Assembly (NCBI GenBank): GCA_947495575.1
Contig: CANLZL010000006.1
Coordinates: 124,001 to 188,000 of the forward strand
Direction: 5' to 3'
Source of the DNA: an uncultured Nioella sp.
GTDB taxonomy: Bacteria > Pseudomonadota > Alphaproteobacteria > Rhodobacterales > Rhodobacteraceae
DNA length: 64,000 nt
Shown one piece after another: positions 35,385 through 45,323 of the stretch. Within the stretch, counting starts at the first letter, position 1; the number at the start of each line of letters is the position of its first letter. Below the pieces are notes generated by a model. It worked only from the letters and a program-made list of their open reading frames with translations. It did no database searches and was not told the DNA's origin. The position numbers and the translations under genes were made by a program.

Positions 35385-37094
35385 TCACTGCCAGGACTGG
35401 ATCAGCTCTTCGTAGCTGATGGTCACCGGAGCTTCGTCTTCGTTTTCAAGACGTGCCTGTGGCGAACCGGGCTGAGACAGCCAGTATTCCGGATCGCTTT
35501 CGTCGTTCAGGACCGGACCCAGATCACCTTGGATACCTGCACGTTCCAGACGGGCCAGAACGGCCTCTTGCTGGGCGCAGAGGTTATCCAGAGCTTCCTG
35601 GGCGGACAGAGCACCCGAAGACGCATCACCGATGTTCTGCCACCAGAGCGGAGCCAGACGGGGATAGTCAGGAACATTGGTGCCGGTGGGCGACCATGCC
35701 AGACGTGCGGGCGAACGATAGAATTCGACCAGACCACCCAGTTCAGGTGCACGATCGGTGAAGCTCTCGTGGTTGATGGTGGATTCGCGGATGAAGGTCA
35801 GACCTTGGTGCGCTTTTTCCACGTCAACGGTCATCGAGGTTACGAACTGAGCATAAAGCCAAGCCGCTTGTGCACGGTCAACCGGGGTGGACTGCATCAG
35901 GGTCCAGGAACCGGCATCTTGGTAGCCGATTTTCTGGCCTTCACGCCAGTAGGAACCATGCGGGCTGGGCGCCATGCGCCAGCGCGGGGTGCCATCGTCG
36001 TAGAGAACGGCTTCGGCGCCTTCACCAACCATCGCAGCAGTAAATGCGGTGTACCAGAACATCTGCTGAGCGATACCGCCCTGCGAGGGAACCGGACCGG
36101 ATTCACCGAAGTTCATACCAGCAGCTTCGGGTGGAGCGAAGTTGTTCAGCCAATGCGAATAACGATCGATCGCATAAACCGCTGCCGGGCTGTTTGTTGC
36201 CCCACCGCGTGCCACACAGGACCCAACTGGCTGAGAGTTTTCGTTTACACGAATGCCCCATTCGTCAACTGGCAGGCCGTTCGGCTCACCAATGTCACCC
36301 ATGCCAGCCATGGACATCCACGCATCGGTGAAACGCCAACCAAGCGAGGGGTCGCGACGACCGTAATCCATGTGGCCATAAACGGTCTGACCATCAATCT
36401 CACGACCGGTGAAGAACTCAGCGATATCTTCATAGGCGGACCAGTTTACAGGAACGCCAAGCGGGTAGCCGTATTCAGCCTCGAAATCGGCCATGATCGC
36501 CGGATCGGTGAACCAGTCATGACGGAACCAGTACAAGTTGGCGAATTGCTGGTCGGGCAGCTGGTAAAGTTCGCCATCGGGACCAGTGGTGAAGCTCAGG
36601 CCAATGAAATCCTCAAGGTTGAGGTTCGGGTTGGTCACGGCCGCGCCGTCGTTCGCCATCCAGTCGGTCAGGCTGCGTGCCTGCTGGTAACGCCAGTGAG
36701 TGCCGATAAGGTCAGAGTCGTTGATATAGGCGTCATAGATGTTTTCGCCGGTCTGCATTTGCGTTTGCAGGCGCTCAACAACGTCACCCTCCGAAATCAG
36801 GTCATGCGTGACCTGAATGCCGGTGATGGCGGTAAAGGCCGGGGCCAAAACAGTCGCTTCGTAAGTGTGGGTCGCGATGGTCTCAGAAACAACGCGGATT
36901 TCCATGCCTGCATAGGGCTGGGCTGCGTCGACAAACCATTGCATTTCGGCTTCTTGCTCGGCCCGGGTCAGGGCAGAACGCTCGATATGCTCGTCCAGGA
37001 ATGCGATGGCCGCATCCATGTCGGCGAAGGCCGGAGCGGACATGAGTCCAACTGCCAGCGCGAACGCAGAGGTTGTTCTTAAGGTCAAGTTCAT
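35385..37094 (-). CDS. glpV: Glycerol ABC transporter substrate-binding protein
   Basis: The protein of about 569 residues has a signal peptide (NLTLRTTSAFALAVGLMSAPAFA) and an unusually long family-1 binding fold, as in rhizobial GlpV, which captures glycerol for the GlpSTPQU importer. Position at the end of glpD-S-T-P-Q-U supports the assignment. A strong hairpin separates it from glpU, which may let it be expressed at a different level from the rest. The longer upstream frame to 37322 crosses the hairpin and glpU. Confidence 0.9.
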   Translation of the reverse strand: MNLTLRTTSAFALAVGLMSAPAFADMDAAIAFLDEHIERSALTRAEQEAEMQWFVDAAQPYAGMEIRVVSETIATHTYEATVLAPAFTAITGIQVTHDLISEGDVVERLQTQMQTGENIYDAYINDSDLIGTHWRYQQARSLTDWMANDGAAVTNPNLNLEDFIGLSFTTGPDGELYQLPDQQFANLYWFRHDWFTDPAIMADFEAEYGYPLGVPVNWSAYEDIAEFFTGREIDGQTVYGHMDYGRRDPSLGWRFTDAWMSMAGMGDIGEPNGLPVDEWGIRVNENSQPVGSCVARGGATNSPAAVYAIDRYSHWLNNFAPPEAAGMNFGESGPVPSQGGIAQQMFWYTAFTAAMVGEGAEAVLYDDGTPRWRMAPSPHGSYWREGQKIGYQDAGSWTLMQSTPVDRAQAAWLYAQFVTSMTVDVEKAHQGLTFIRESTINHESFTDRAPELGGLVEFYRSPARLAWSPTGTNVPDYPRLAPLWWQNIGDASSGALSAQEALDNLCAQQEAVLARLERAGIQGDLGPVLNDESDPEYWLSQPGSPQARLENEDEAPVTISYEELIQSWQ

Positions 37095-37131
37095 GGTTTC
37101 CTCCCATATGATAGGAACTTGGTTTCTGTCC

Positions 37132-37166
37132 GGCGGTCCGATGGGTTCCGACATCCGCGGGCCGCC
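37132..37166 (-). terminator. Intercistronic hairpin between glpU and glpV
   Basis: GGCGGTCCG at 37132-37140 pairs with CGGGCCGCC at 37158-37166 over 9 bp (one G-T), and an inner GATG/CATC can extend the stem. No T tract follows. It is a likely processing or stabilising element upstream of the abundant binding-protein message; function inferred. Confidence 0.6.
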
Positions 37167-37185
37167 ACTTCGTATTAGTGCCGTG

Positions 37186-37458
37186 TCATGCCCAACGGAA
37201 AACCGCAGCGGCATAGACCAGGCAGACCACCAGCGCATAAGGCTGCGGTCCGACCTCCAGGCCCAGCCAAGCCAAGTTAATGAAGGCTGATCCCAGAAGC
37301 GTGATGAACAAACGGTCACCACGGGTCGTTTCGAACCGGAGGATGCCCACGCGGGGCGTTTCCGGATATCTGATCGCGAGGAATGTCATGACGGCCAATA
37401 TCGAGGCAATCACAGCGAAGAAGATCGCGGTTTCGGTTGTCCAAGCCATCCAAGCCAT
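37186..37458 (-). CDS. glpU: Small membrane protein of glycerol importer (DUF2160)
   Basis: The 90-residue protein has three hydrophobic helices (about 9-29, 51-66 and 72-86) and the family segment GDRLFITLLGSAFINLAWLGLE. It matches GlpU, the small conserved component of rhizobial-type glycerol transporters (DUF2160), whose molecular role is not established. It lies between glpQ and glpV. Confidence 0.9.
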   Translation of the reverse strand: MAWMAWTTETAIFFAVIASILAVMTFLAIRYPETPRVGILRFETTRGDRLFITLLGSAFINLAWLGLEVGPQPYALVVCLVYAAAVFRWA

Positions 37459-37482
37459 TGTAATAACTCCTTTTCTGGCTAT

Positions 37483-38339
37483 TTACACACGACCCAGGGC
37501 GAAACCCTTGGCGATGTAGTTGCGGACGAAATAGATGACGAGCGCGCCGGGAACGATGGTCAGTACACCGGCGGCGGCCAGGACCCCCCAATCGACACCA
37601 GCGGCACCCGATGTCCGGGTCATGATGGCCGCAATGGGACGCGCGTCAGAGGCGGTCAATGTACGGCTGAGCAGCAGTTCAACCCAAGAGAACATGAAGC
37701 AGAAGAACGCGGTCACACCGATGCCTGACGCGATGAGCGGCATAAAGATCCGGGTGAAAAAACGGCCAAAGCTGTAGCCGTCAATATAGGCGGTCTCGTC
37801 AATCTCTTTCGGCACACCGCGCATGAACCCTTCAAGGATCCAGACGGCCAGCGGCACGTTAAAGAGACAATGGGCCAGTGCCACAGCGATATGCGTGTCG
37901 AAAAGTTGCACCGAGCTGTAGAGCTGGAAGAACGGCAATGCGAAGACCGCGGGGGGCGACATCCGGTTGGTCAGCAACCAGAAAAACAGGTGCTTGTCGC
38001 CCATGAAGTGATACCTGCTGAAGGCATAAGCCGCAGGCAAGGCCACTGCGATCGAGATCAGCGTATTCAGCGTCACGTAGATGATCGAATTGACATAACC
38101 CATGTACCAGCTGGGATCGGTCAGGATCGTCACGTAGTTTTGCAGCGTGATATCCTGCGGAAAGATCGAAAATCCGCCTACGATCTCTGAGTTTGTCTTG
38201 AGGCTCATCGTGAGGAGCCAATAAATCGGCACCATCAGGAATATCAGGTAAAGCCCCATCACGAGCGGTTTCTTGTTTTCCATCAGCTTTACTCGGCTTC
38301 GGGGCGCGACATTCACGCCGTTGTCAGAAATTGCCACGC

Positions 38340-38343
<4 letters not shown>
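37483..38343 (-). CDS. glpQ: Glycerol ABC transporter permease GlpQ
   Basis: The 286-residue MalG-type permease has six hydrophobic segments and the EAA loop VPKEIDETAYIDGYSFGRFFTRIFMPLIA. It overlaps glpP by 4 nt. In the operon it forms the channel with GlpP. The name follows the rhizobial glpSTPQUV scheme and does not mean the glycerophosphodiesterase GlpQ of enterics. Confidence 0.92.
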
Positions 38344-39211
<868 letters not shown>

Positions 39212-39215
<4 letters not shown>

Positions 39216-40300
39216 GCTGCGTCCTCCCCTACGGGCGCGACGCGCCAATCGTCTGAATAGATATTGATGCCTGCCGGGTCGAAAGTGACGGACACACCGT
39301 CTGCTGGAATGGTGGCATCTTCGGCTACAATGGCATCCACATTACTGCCGCCCATATCTAGGCGAACAATCTTGTGACGGCCGACATCCTCAACCCGGCT
39401 GATCCGCGCCGGAAGACCTTCACCGCCTTCGTTGATGCGAACAAATTCGGGGCGAACACCCAGTTCAACTTTGCCTGCCGGATCACCGAAGACGTTACCC
39501 AAAGCAATCTCCTGACCGGAAATCACGGCACTGGTGTTTTTCACGGTTGCGCCGATCACGTTCATGCCGGGCGAACCGATGAAGTAGCCTACAAATGTAT
39601 GTTCTGGCCGCTCAAATAGCTCTTGCGGTGTACCCATCTGAACGACGCGGCCGTCATACATCACGACAACTTTGTCTGCGAAGGTCAACGCCTCTGTCTG
39701 GTCATGTGTCACGTAGATCATGGTGTGCCCGAACTCGTGGTGCAGCTCTTTCAACTGCGTCCGAAGCTCCCATTTCATATGGGGGTCGATCACCGTCAGA
39801 GGCTCATCAAAGAGCAACGCATTTACGTCTTCGCGCACCATGCCACGCCCAAGCGAGATCTTTTGCTTGGCATCAGCAGTCAGGCCGCGCGCCTTGCGAT
39901 CAAGCTCAGCTTCCATCCCGATCATGCGACCGATTTGCTGCACACGCTGCTGAACATAGGCAGCATCGGCCCCGCGATTGCGTAGCGGGAATGCAAGGTT
40001 ATCGCGCACCGTCATGGTGTCGTAGACCACGGGAAACTGAAACACCTGCGCGATATTGCGTTCTGCGGTGGGGGCGTCGGTCACATCCTGCTCATTGAAC
40101 AGAATGCGACCGCGCGAGGGGCGGAGGAGCCCGGAAATAATGTTGAGCAGTGTGGATTTCCCACAGCCGGAGGAGCCAAGCAGCGCATAGGCCTCTCCGT
40201 CTACCCAATCATGGTTGAGTTCTTTCAGCGCATAGTCATCTTCACCCGTCGGGTTCGGCAGATAAGAATGCGCGAGATTGCTTAATGTGATTTTGGCCAT
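39212..40300 (-). CDS. glpT: Glycerol ABC transporter ATPase GlpT (degenerate signature motif)
   Basis: The 362-residue ATPase has Walker A GSSGCGKST near residue 38, Walker B ALLFDEP near 165 and the switch His in YVTHDQTEA. The ABC signature is replaced by LTADAKQKISLGRG instead of LSGGQQQR. The C-terminal regulatory beta domain is normal. Its partner GlpS keeps a canonical signature but lacks the switch His, so the pair would have one normal and one degenerate ATP site. The symbol follows rhizobial naming; it is not the G3P antiporter. Confidence 0.92.
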
Positions 40301-40309
40301 GACGTCCTC

Positions 40310-41398
40310 TTACGCGGCGTTGGCATAGGAGGCGGGCGCAACAAGCGGCCCATCCTCTGCAAAGACATAAACGTGAGCTGGATCGAGATAGACGCGCAGT
40401 TGGTCGCCAATCTTCAGGTCACGCACACCGTGCACCAGACCCACCCAACGGTCGCCATGATGCGACAGGTGAACAAAGGTCTCTGATCCCGTGATTTCGG
40501 TCACGTTCAGCTTTGCGGTGAATTCCAGCGCGTCGCCGGCATGGCGCTCCAGCTCAAGGTGGTTCGGGCGGAATCCGGCGGTATATGTGCCATCGGCCAA
40601 ATTGGCGAGGCTGCCAGTTGCCGGTGCCGCCTGGCCGTCACCAAAGTGAACCCGGTCGCCGGTTTTCTTGATCTCCAGGAAGTTCATTGGCGGGTCCGAG
40701 AAAACTCGCGCCGTCGTGGCGTCGACCGGTGTGCGATAAACCGACGGGGTCAGGCCGAACTGGGTCACACGGCCCTCCCACAATGTGGCGGTGTTGCCCC
40801 CCAATAGCAGGGCTTCCTCTGGTTCTGTCGTCGCATAGACAAAGATCGAACCGGATTCCTCGAAGATTTTTGGGATCTCTGCCCGCAACTCTTCGCGCAG
40901 CTTGTAGTCGAGGTTGGCCAATGGTTCGTCCAACAACACAAGGCCCGCGTTTTTCACAAGCGCCCGCGCCAATGCGCAGCGCTGTTGCTGCCCACCAGAC
41001 AATTCAAGAGGCTTACGATCCAGCATTGGCGTCAGCTTCATCAGATCAGCGGTTTTCTTGACCGCTGCATCGATTTCGGCTGCCGACTGGCCCATCAACC
41101 GCATGGGAGATGCAATATTGTCGTAGACGGACATGGATGGGTAGTTGATGAACTGCTGATACACCATCGCGACCTTGCGATCTTGTACCCGCATTCCGGT
41201 GACATCATCACCGTTCCATAGAATCCGCCCGGTATTCGGTACATCCAATCCGGCCATCAGCCGCATCAGCGAGGTCTTGCCCGACGACGTCGGCCCAAGC
41301 AGGACATTCATCGTCCCTTTCTTCAATTCCAGATCAGTGGGGTAGATGTGGGTCTCTGCCCCCACTGCTATCGATACCCCTTCAAGGATCAGACTCAT
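40310..41398 (-). CDS. glpS: Glycerol ABC transporter ATPase GlpS (no switch histidine)
   Basis: The 362-residue ATPase has Walker A GPTSSGKTS near residue 35, the canonical signature LSGGQQQR near 135 and Walker B LVLLDEPLANLD. The switch region reads VYATTEPEEAL, so the usual His (as in YVTHDQ) is Thr. With GlpT it probably forms a heterodimer; see the finding on this. It starts 4 nt inside the end of glpD. Confidence 0.92.
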   Translation of the reverse strand: MSLILEGVSIAVGAETHIYPTDLELKKGTMNVLLGPTSSGKTSLMRLMAGLDVPNTGRILWNGDDVTGMRVQDRKVAMVYQQFINYPSMSVYDNIASPMRLMGQSAAEIDAAVKKTADLMKLTPMLDRKPLELSGGQQQRCALARALVKNAGLVLLDEPLANLDYKLREELRAEIPKIFEESGSIFVYATTEPEEALLLGGNTATLWEGRVTQFGLTPSVYRTPVDATTARVFSDPPMNFLEIKKTGDRVHFGDGQAAPATGSLANLADGTYTAGFRPNHLELERHAGDALEFTAKLNVTEITGSETFVHLSHHGDRWVGLVHGVRDLKIGDQLRVYLDPAHVYVFAEDGPLVAPASYANAA

Positions 41399-43023
41399 CG
41401 TCTTCCTCCAACACGTTTGTCTTCTTCTGCAGGTTCGGGGGACACGCCCCTTTGGCCTTGCATCCAGCTCTCCAGGGCCGCGATTTCGTCCGCTGTCAGA
41501 CGAAGCCCCAATTTGTTGCGCCGCCAGACGACATCGTCTGCGTGACGGGCAAATTCGTTATCCATCAGCCAAGTGACTTCGCGCGCCGTGAGGGTCGCGC
41601 CAAAGTCTTGGCCAAGGTCGGTTTCGGATGTTGCGCCAGCCAGAACAGCCCATGCGTCGGTGCCATAGGCACGGATCAGGCGTGTGGCCCACCGGTCTGT
41701 CAAAAACGGATGCTCAGAGCGCAGTCGTGCGATCAGGTCGCCCACACCATCAACAGCGAAATCGCCGCCTGGCAGGGCCACACCCGCCGTCCAAGCCCCT
41801 GAAAGCCCCTCAAAGAATGGTGTCAGCTTCTCCATCGCGCCTTCGGCTAGGCGGCGATAGGTTGTGATCTTGCCACCAAACACGTTCAGGATCGGCGCGC
41901 CGCCGTCCGATTGTACCTTTAACGTGTAATCGCGGGTCGCAGCCGTGGCCGAGGATGCGCCATCGTCGTAAAGCGGACGCACGCCGGAATAGGTCCAGAC
42001 CACGTCGTCCGTCGAGATGTCATTCTTGAGGTATTGGTTCACAAAGCCGATCAGATAGTCACGCTCTTCCGGAGTGCAGACCGGAGATTTAGACGGGTCG
42101 CTGTGATCCTGGTCTGTCGTGCCAATCAGTGTGAAGTCGGTTTCATAGGGAATGGCAAAGGTGATCCGGCCATCTGTCCCTTGGAAGAAGTAGCATTTGT
42201 CGTGATCGAACAGGCGGCGGGTCACGATATGGGACCCACGGACAAGGCGCACATCCCCTTGCGAGTTCAGGCCGATCTTTTGATGAATGATGTCACCGAC
42301 CCACGGCCCGCCTGCGTTGACCAACGCTTTTGCGGTCAGCGTTTGAGTTTCGCCGGTTTCAACATTTTCGACTGAAACCTCCCACAGGTCACCAACCCGC
42401 TTGGCCGAAGTGACTTTTGTGCGCGTCATGACAGTCGCGCCGCGGGCAACGGCATCGCGGGCGTTCAAAACGACAAGACGGGAATCCTCGACCCAGCAAT
42501 CGGAATATTCGTAGGCCCGTTCAAACCGGTCCTCTAGCACCGCGCCTTCGGCCGCATTGCGCAGATCGAGGGTCTTGGTGCCAGGCAAAATCTCGCGCCC
42601 ACCAAGATTGTCATACATGAAAAGGCCAAGACGGATCAGCCATGCAGGACGACGCCCACGCATCCATGGCATGAAAAAGCTCAGCAATTTCGACGTGGGC
42701 GTCGCACCCTCGAACCGCATGTCTTTGTGGTAAGGAAGTACGAAGCGCATGGGCCAGCTGATATGGGGCATGGCCCGCAGCAACGTTTCGCGTTCAATCA
42801 GGGCCTCACGGACGAGGCGAAATTCGAAATATTCGAGGTAACGCAGACCGCCGTGAAAGAGCTTCGTCGACGCAGAAGACGTGGCCCAAGCCAGATCTTT
42901 CATCTCGACCAAAGCGACATTCAAGCCGCGGCCAGAGGCGTCTCGGGCAATCCCGCAGCCATTGATGCCACCACCAATGACCAAAAGATCATACACTTGG
43001 GTATGTGTCTCGGTTGTGTTCAC
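41395..43023 (-). CDS. glpD: Glycerol-3-phosphate dehydrogenase, FAD-dependent
   Basis: The protein of about 542 residues oxidises glycerol 3-phosphate to dihydroxyacetone phosphate at the membrane, passing electrons to ubiquinone. The FAD motif LLVIGGGINGCGIARDASGRGL near residue 13 and the family motif SSASTKLFHGGLRYLEYFE near 50 are clear, with VNAGGPWVGD and the C-terminal DAO_C domain. A GGAGG box 5 nt before the GTG at 43023 decides the start; the longer frame to 43170 adds promoter sequence. It heads the glycerol import operon. Confidence 0.95.
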   Translation of the reverse strand: MNTTETHTQVYDLLVIGGGINGCGIARDASGRGLNVALVEMKDLAWATSSASTKLFHGGLRYLEYFEFRLVREALIERETLLRAMPHISWPMRFVLPYHKDMRFEGATPTSKLLSFFMPWMRGRRPAWLIRLGLFMYDNLGGREILPGTKTLDLRNAAEGAVLEDRFERAYEYSDCWVEDSRLVVLNARDAVARGATVMTRTKVTSAKRVGDLWEVSVENVETGETQTLTAKALVNAGGPWVGDIIHQKIGLNSQGDVRLVRGSHIVTRRLFDHDKCYFFQGTDGRITFAIPYETDFTLIGTTDQDHSDPSKSPVCTPEERDYLIGFVNQYLKNDISTDDVVWTYSGVRPLYDDGASSATAATRDYTLKVQSDGGAPILNVFGGKITTYRRLAEGAMEKLTPFFEGLSGAWTAGVALPGGDFAVDGVGDLIARLRSEHPFLTDRWATRLIRAYGTDAWAVLAGATSETDLGQDFGATLTAREVTWLMDNEFARHADDVVWRRNKLGLRLTADEIAALESWMQGQRGVSPEPAEEDKRVGGRR

Positions 43024-43159
43024 GATGCCTCCCTCTTGGGCCAGCCTCCACACCGGCCCCAACTCGTCACATGCTTCCCCAAAACGAACATAAAGGAAAC
43101 CCCATTTTTTCTTTTTTGCGCGAAATTTGCATGTTTCACTATTTAAGACACTGAATCTA

Positions 43160-43180
43160 TTGGTAAACATAATTTACCGA
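43160..43180. promoter_or_regulatory. Operator-like palindrome 1 upstream of glpD
   Basis: TTGGTAAA-CATAA-TTTACCGA has GGTAAA/TTTACC arms with a 5-bp centre. It lies 137 bp upstream of the glpD start in the 455-bp divergent region, which also has an AT-rich stretch (43090-43260) where promoters are expected. Confidence 0.55.
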
Positions 43181-43404
43181 ACTGATACTATTCTGGGCGC
43201 ATTGTAGCCCCAAGATGCAATATTTCATGTTTTTCCCGTGGTTATTTGCGCTTTTTTTCGGTTTTGCTCGACCCCGGTGACTCGAAAAATCGGAAAACGA
43301 AAACGTATGCAAAACGTCGAGGGTCGACCCCAAAGCCGCCATTTCTGTGCTGCCAATCCCACCCTCTAGGCCTCTAAGCCTGCGATACCTTGCCGATTGG
43401 GCAG

Positions 43405-43426
43405 TTTGGTAAAACGCTTTACCAAA
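43405..43426. promoter_or_regulatory. Operator-like palindrome 2 (LacI type) upstream of the 43479 operon
   Basis: TTTGGTAAAACGCTTTACCAAA is a 22-bp palindrome with a central CG and one mismatched pair, typical of LacI-family operators. It is 53 bp upstream of the first gene of the divergent operon that includes a LacI regulator at 46479. TATAAG at 43441-43446 could be the -10 box. The remaining part of 43024-43478 holds nothing else recognised. Confidence 0.7.
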
Positions 43427-43478
43427 TTCAAATCACCTCTTATAAGAAAATCGAATCTGCAACTCCGGGAGGTTTGAG

Positions 43479-44603
43479 GTGCAACTCAGAGCAATGACTT
43501 GGGATCACCCGCGCGGCTATGCAGGGTTAGAGGCTGCCTCGGTCCAATTTGAACAGGACACCGGCGTTTCGATCACGTGGGACCGGCGCAGCTTGCAGGA
43601 ATTTGCAGATGCCTCGATCGAAGGGCTGGCTGCAACATATGACATGATTATCCTCGATCACCCTCATGTTGGTTTGATTGCAGATACTCACAGCTTAGTC
43701 GCGCTGGAAAAACCCGAAGATGTGAATGGGATCTCGATGGGCGGAAGTTTGGAGAGCTATATTTGGCGCGACCAGCTTTGGGCCTACCCGGTTGATGCCG
43801 CGTGCCAGATGGCCGTTTTCCGTGCCGACCTCTGCCAAGAACAGCTGCCGTGCTGGGAGGCCGTCATTGGGGCCAGCCCGGCCGATTACCGAATGGTCAC
43901 GCCCCTATTGCCGGTCGATGCCTTCGACATGATGATGACGCTTGTCGCTGGCATGGGACAGGAAGCGCTTCCGTTTTCAGACACTGAATTCACCTCCGAA
44001 ACCGCCGGGCTGAAGGCACTTTCTATCCTGAAAGCGCTTTATAGGCTTGGCCCTGCGGATGCAGTGAACTGGAATCCCATCCGTGCGCTTGAAGCAATGT
44101 CCACGACCAATGACTTTGCCTATTCGCCATGCCTCTTTGGGTACATCAATTACGCTCGCCCCGGCTTCAAGCCACATCAATTGACCTATGCAGAGCTGCC
44201 AAGCTTTGCTGGTACCCGGCGCCCGCGCGGCATTCTTGGAGGGGCCGGAGTTGGTGTTTCGGCCCGCAGTGAGGCACCGGACATGGCCAAAAAATTTGCT
44301 AAGTGGGTCACCTCAGAACCAGTTCAGTCCGGGATCTATCTGGAGAACGAAGGGCAACCCGCCCACCGTTCGACGTGGATCAACATGCGAAACGATCCGC
44401 TGTATTCCGGGTTTCTTGGGGGGGCATGGACAACGATGGACGCGGCGTGGACACGGCCCCGCGATATCTGGTTCCTCGGTTTCGTCGATGACGTCTGCGA
44501 GGTAATCTCGGACTTTTTCCTGAAGAACCAGGCGGAAGAGGCCTTTCTGTCAGAAATAAACGGCTTGTATCGGAAGCATAAAACAAAAGGAGACGGACAG
44601 TGA
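43479..44603 (+). CDS. Family-1 solute-binding-protein homologue without signal peptide
   Basis: The 374-residue protein opens QLRAMTWDHPRGYAGLEAASVQFEQDTGVSITWDRRSLQEFADASIEGLAATYDMIILDHPHVG, and continues like an extracellular solute-binding protein (GILGGAGVGVSARSE, KFAKWVTSEPVQ). The start is a GTG behind GGGAGG and no upstream in-frame start exists, so no signal peptide is encoded. A cytoplasmic location follows. It heads an operon with an SDR and a dehydrogenase but no permease or ATPase, so a sensor or substrate-holding role is more likely than transport. Confidence 0.82.
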   Translation: MQLRAMTWDHPRGYAGLEAASVQFEQDTGVSITWDRRSLQEFADASIEGLAATYDMIILDHPHVGLIADTHSLVALEKPEDVNGISMGGSLESYIWRDQLWAYPVDAACQMAVFRADLCQEQLPCWEAVIGASPADYRMVTPLLPVDAFDMMMTLVAGMGQEALPFSDTEFTSETAGLKALSILKALYRLGPADAVNWNPIRALEAMSTTNDFAYSPCLFGYINYARPGFKPHQLTYAELPSFAGTRRPRGILGGAGVGVSARSEAPDMAKKFAKWVTSEPVQSGIYLENEGQPAHRSTWINMRNDPLYSGFLGGAWTTMDAAWTRPRDIWFLGFVDDVCEVISDFFLKNQAEEAFLSEINGLYRKHKTKGDGQ

Positions 44604-45316
44604 AAGTCGCGGTAATTACTGGCGGGAACAAGGGGCTGGGCTTGGCCCAAACCAAAAAATTCCTCGCTAAGGGATATTCTGTGCATGTTGTTGCGCGCAG
44701 CGAAGGCGAGCTGGCGGGTGTTGTCGGAGATGTGCATTTCCATGGGCATGATCTGAGCGACTGGAAAGATACGTCCTACCTCAATGCAATTCACAACCAA
44801 TCCGGCAATATCGATGTGCTGGTCAACAACGCAGGCATGCACTTGAAAAAACCTGTTTGGGAGGTTGAACCTGACGAACTGGAATTGCGCCTCGACCTGA
44901 ACGTGAAAGCCGTTTTTCGTGCCTGCGGACGATTTGTCGAGCTGCAGAAGGAACAGGGCGGCGCAATCGTCAACATCTCATCGATGGGCGGCCTGATGGC
45001 ACTGCAGGGAGCAGCAGCTTACGTCACTTCAAAAACGGCTGTTATTGGCCTGACACGCTCTGTCGCGATTGACGCTGCCAAGTTTGGAATTCGCTGCAAT
45101 GCCGTCTGCCCCGGCTTCATCATCACCGATATGACCCGCGCCATTCTTGAGAAAGATCCGGCCCGTCGAGCCAAGATCGAAGGGCGCATCCCGTCAGGAA
45201 AGCTGGGCAAGCCCGAAGATATTGCAGATGCCGTTCACTACCTTGCCAGCCCCGAAGCGGCTTATGTCAACGGCGTGGCTTTGCCCGTCGATGGCGGTTA
45301 CATCGTCGGATTCTGA
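44600..45316 (+). CDS. SDR family oxidoreductase (gluconate/idonate dehydrogenase-like)
   Basis: The 238-residue short-chain dehydrogenase has TGGNKGLG near residue 7, NNAG near 76 and catalytic Ser with YVTSK near 130-146. The GTG start overlaps the stop of the upstream gene (GTGA). Together with the zinc dehydrogenase below, it could interconvert sugar acids such as gluconate and 5-ketogluconate; the exact substrate is not shown. Confidence 0.88.
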   Translation: MKVAVITGGNKGLGLAQTKKFLAKGYSVHVVARSEGELAGVVGDVHFHGHDLSDWKDTSYLNAIHNQSGNIDVLVNNAGMHLKKPVWEVEPDELELRLDLNVKAVFRACGRFVELQKEQGGAIVNISSMGGLMALQGAAAYVTSKTAVIGLTRSVAIDAAKFGIRCNAVCPGFIITDMTRAILEKDPARRAKIEGRIPSGKLGKPEDIADAVHYLASPEAAYVNGVALPVDGGYIVGF

Positions 45317-45323
45317 GGACACA

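Noticed and set aside
35529-37082. A 517-codon open frame on the forward strand opposite glpV
   Set aside because: It is the antisense shadow of the GlpV gene. The reverse-strand product has a signal peptide and family match; the forward product has no recognisable domain.
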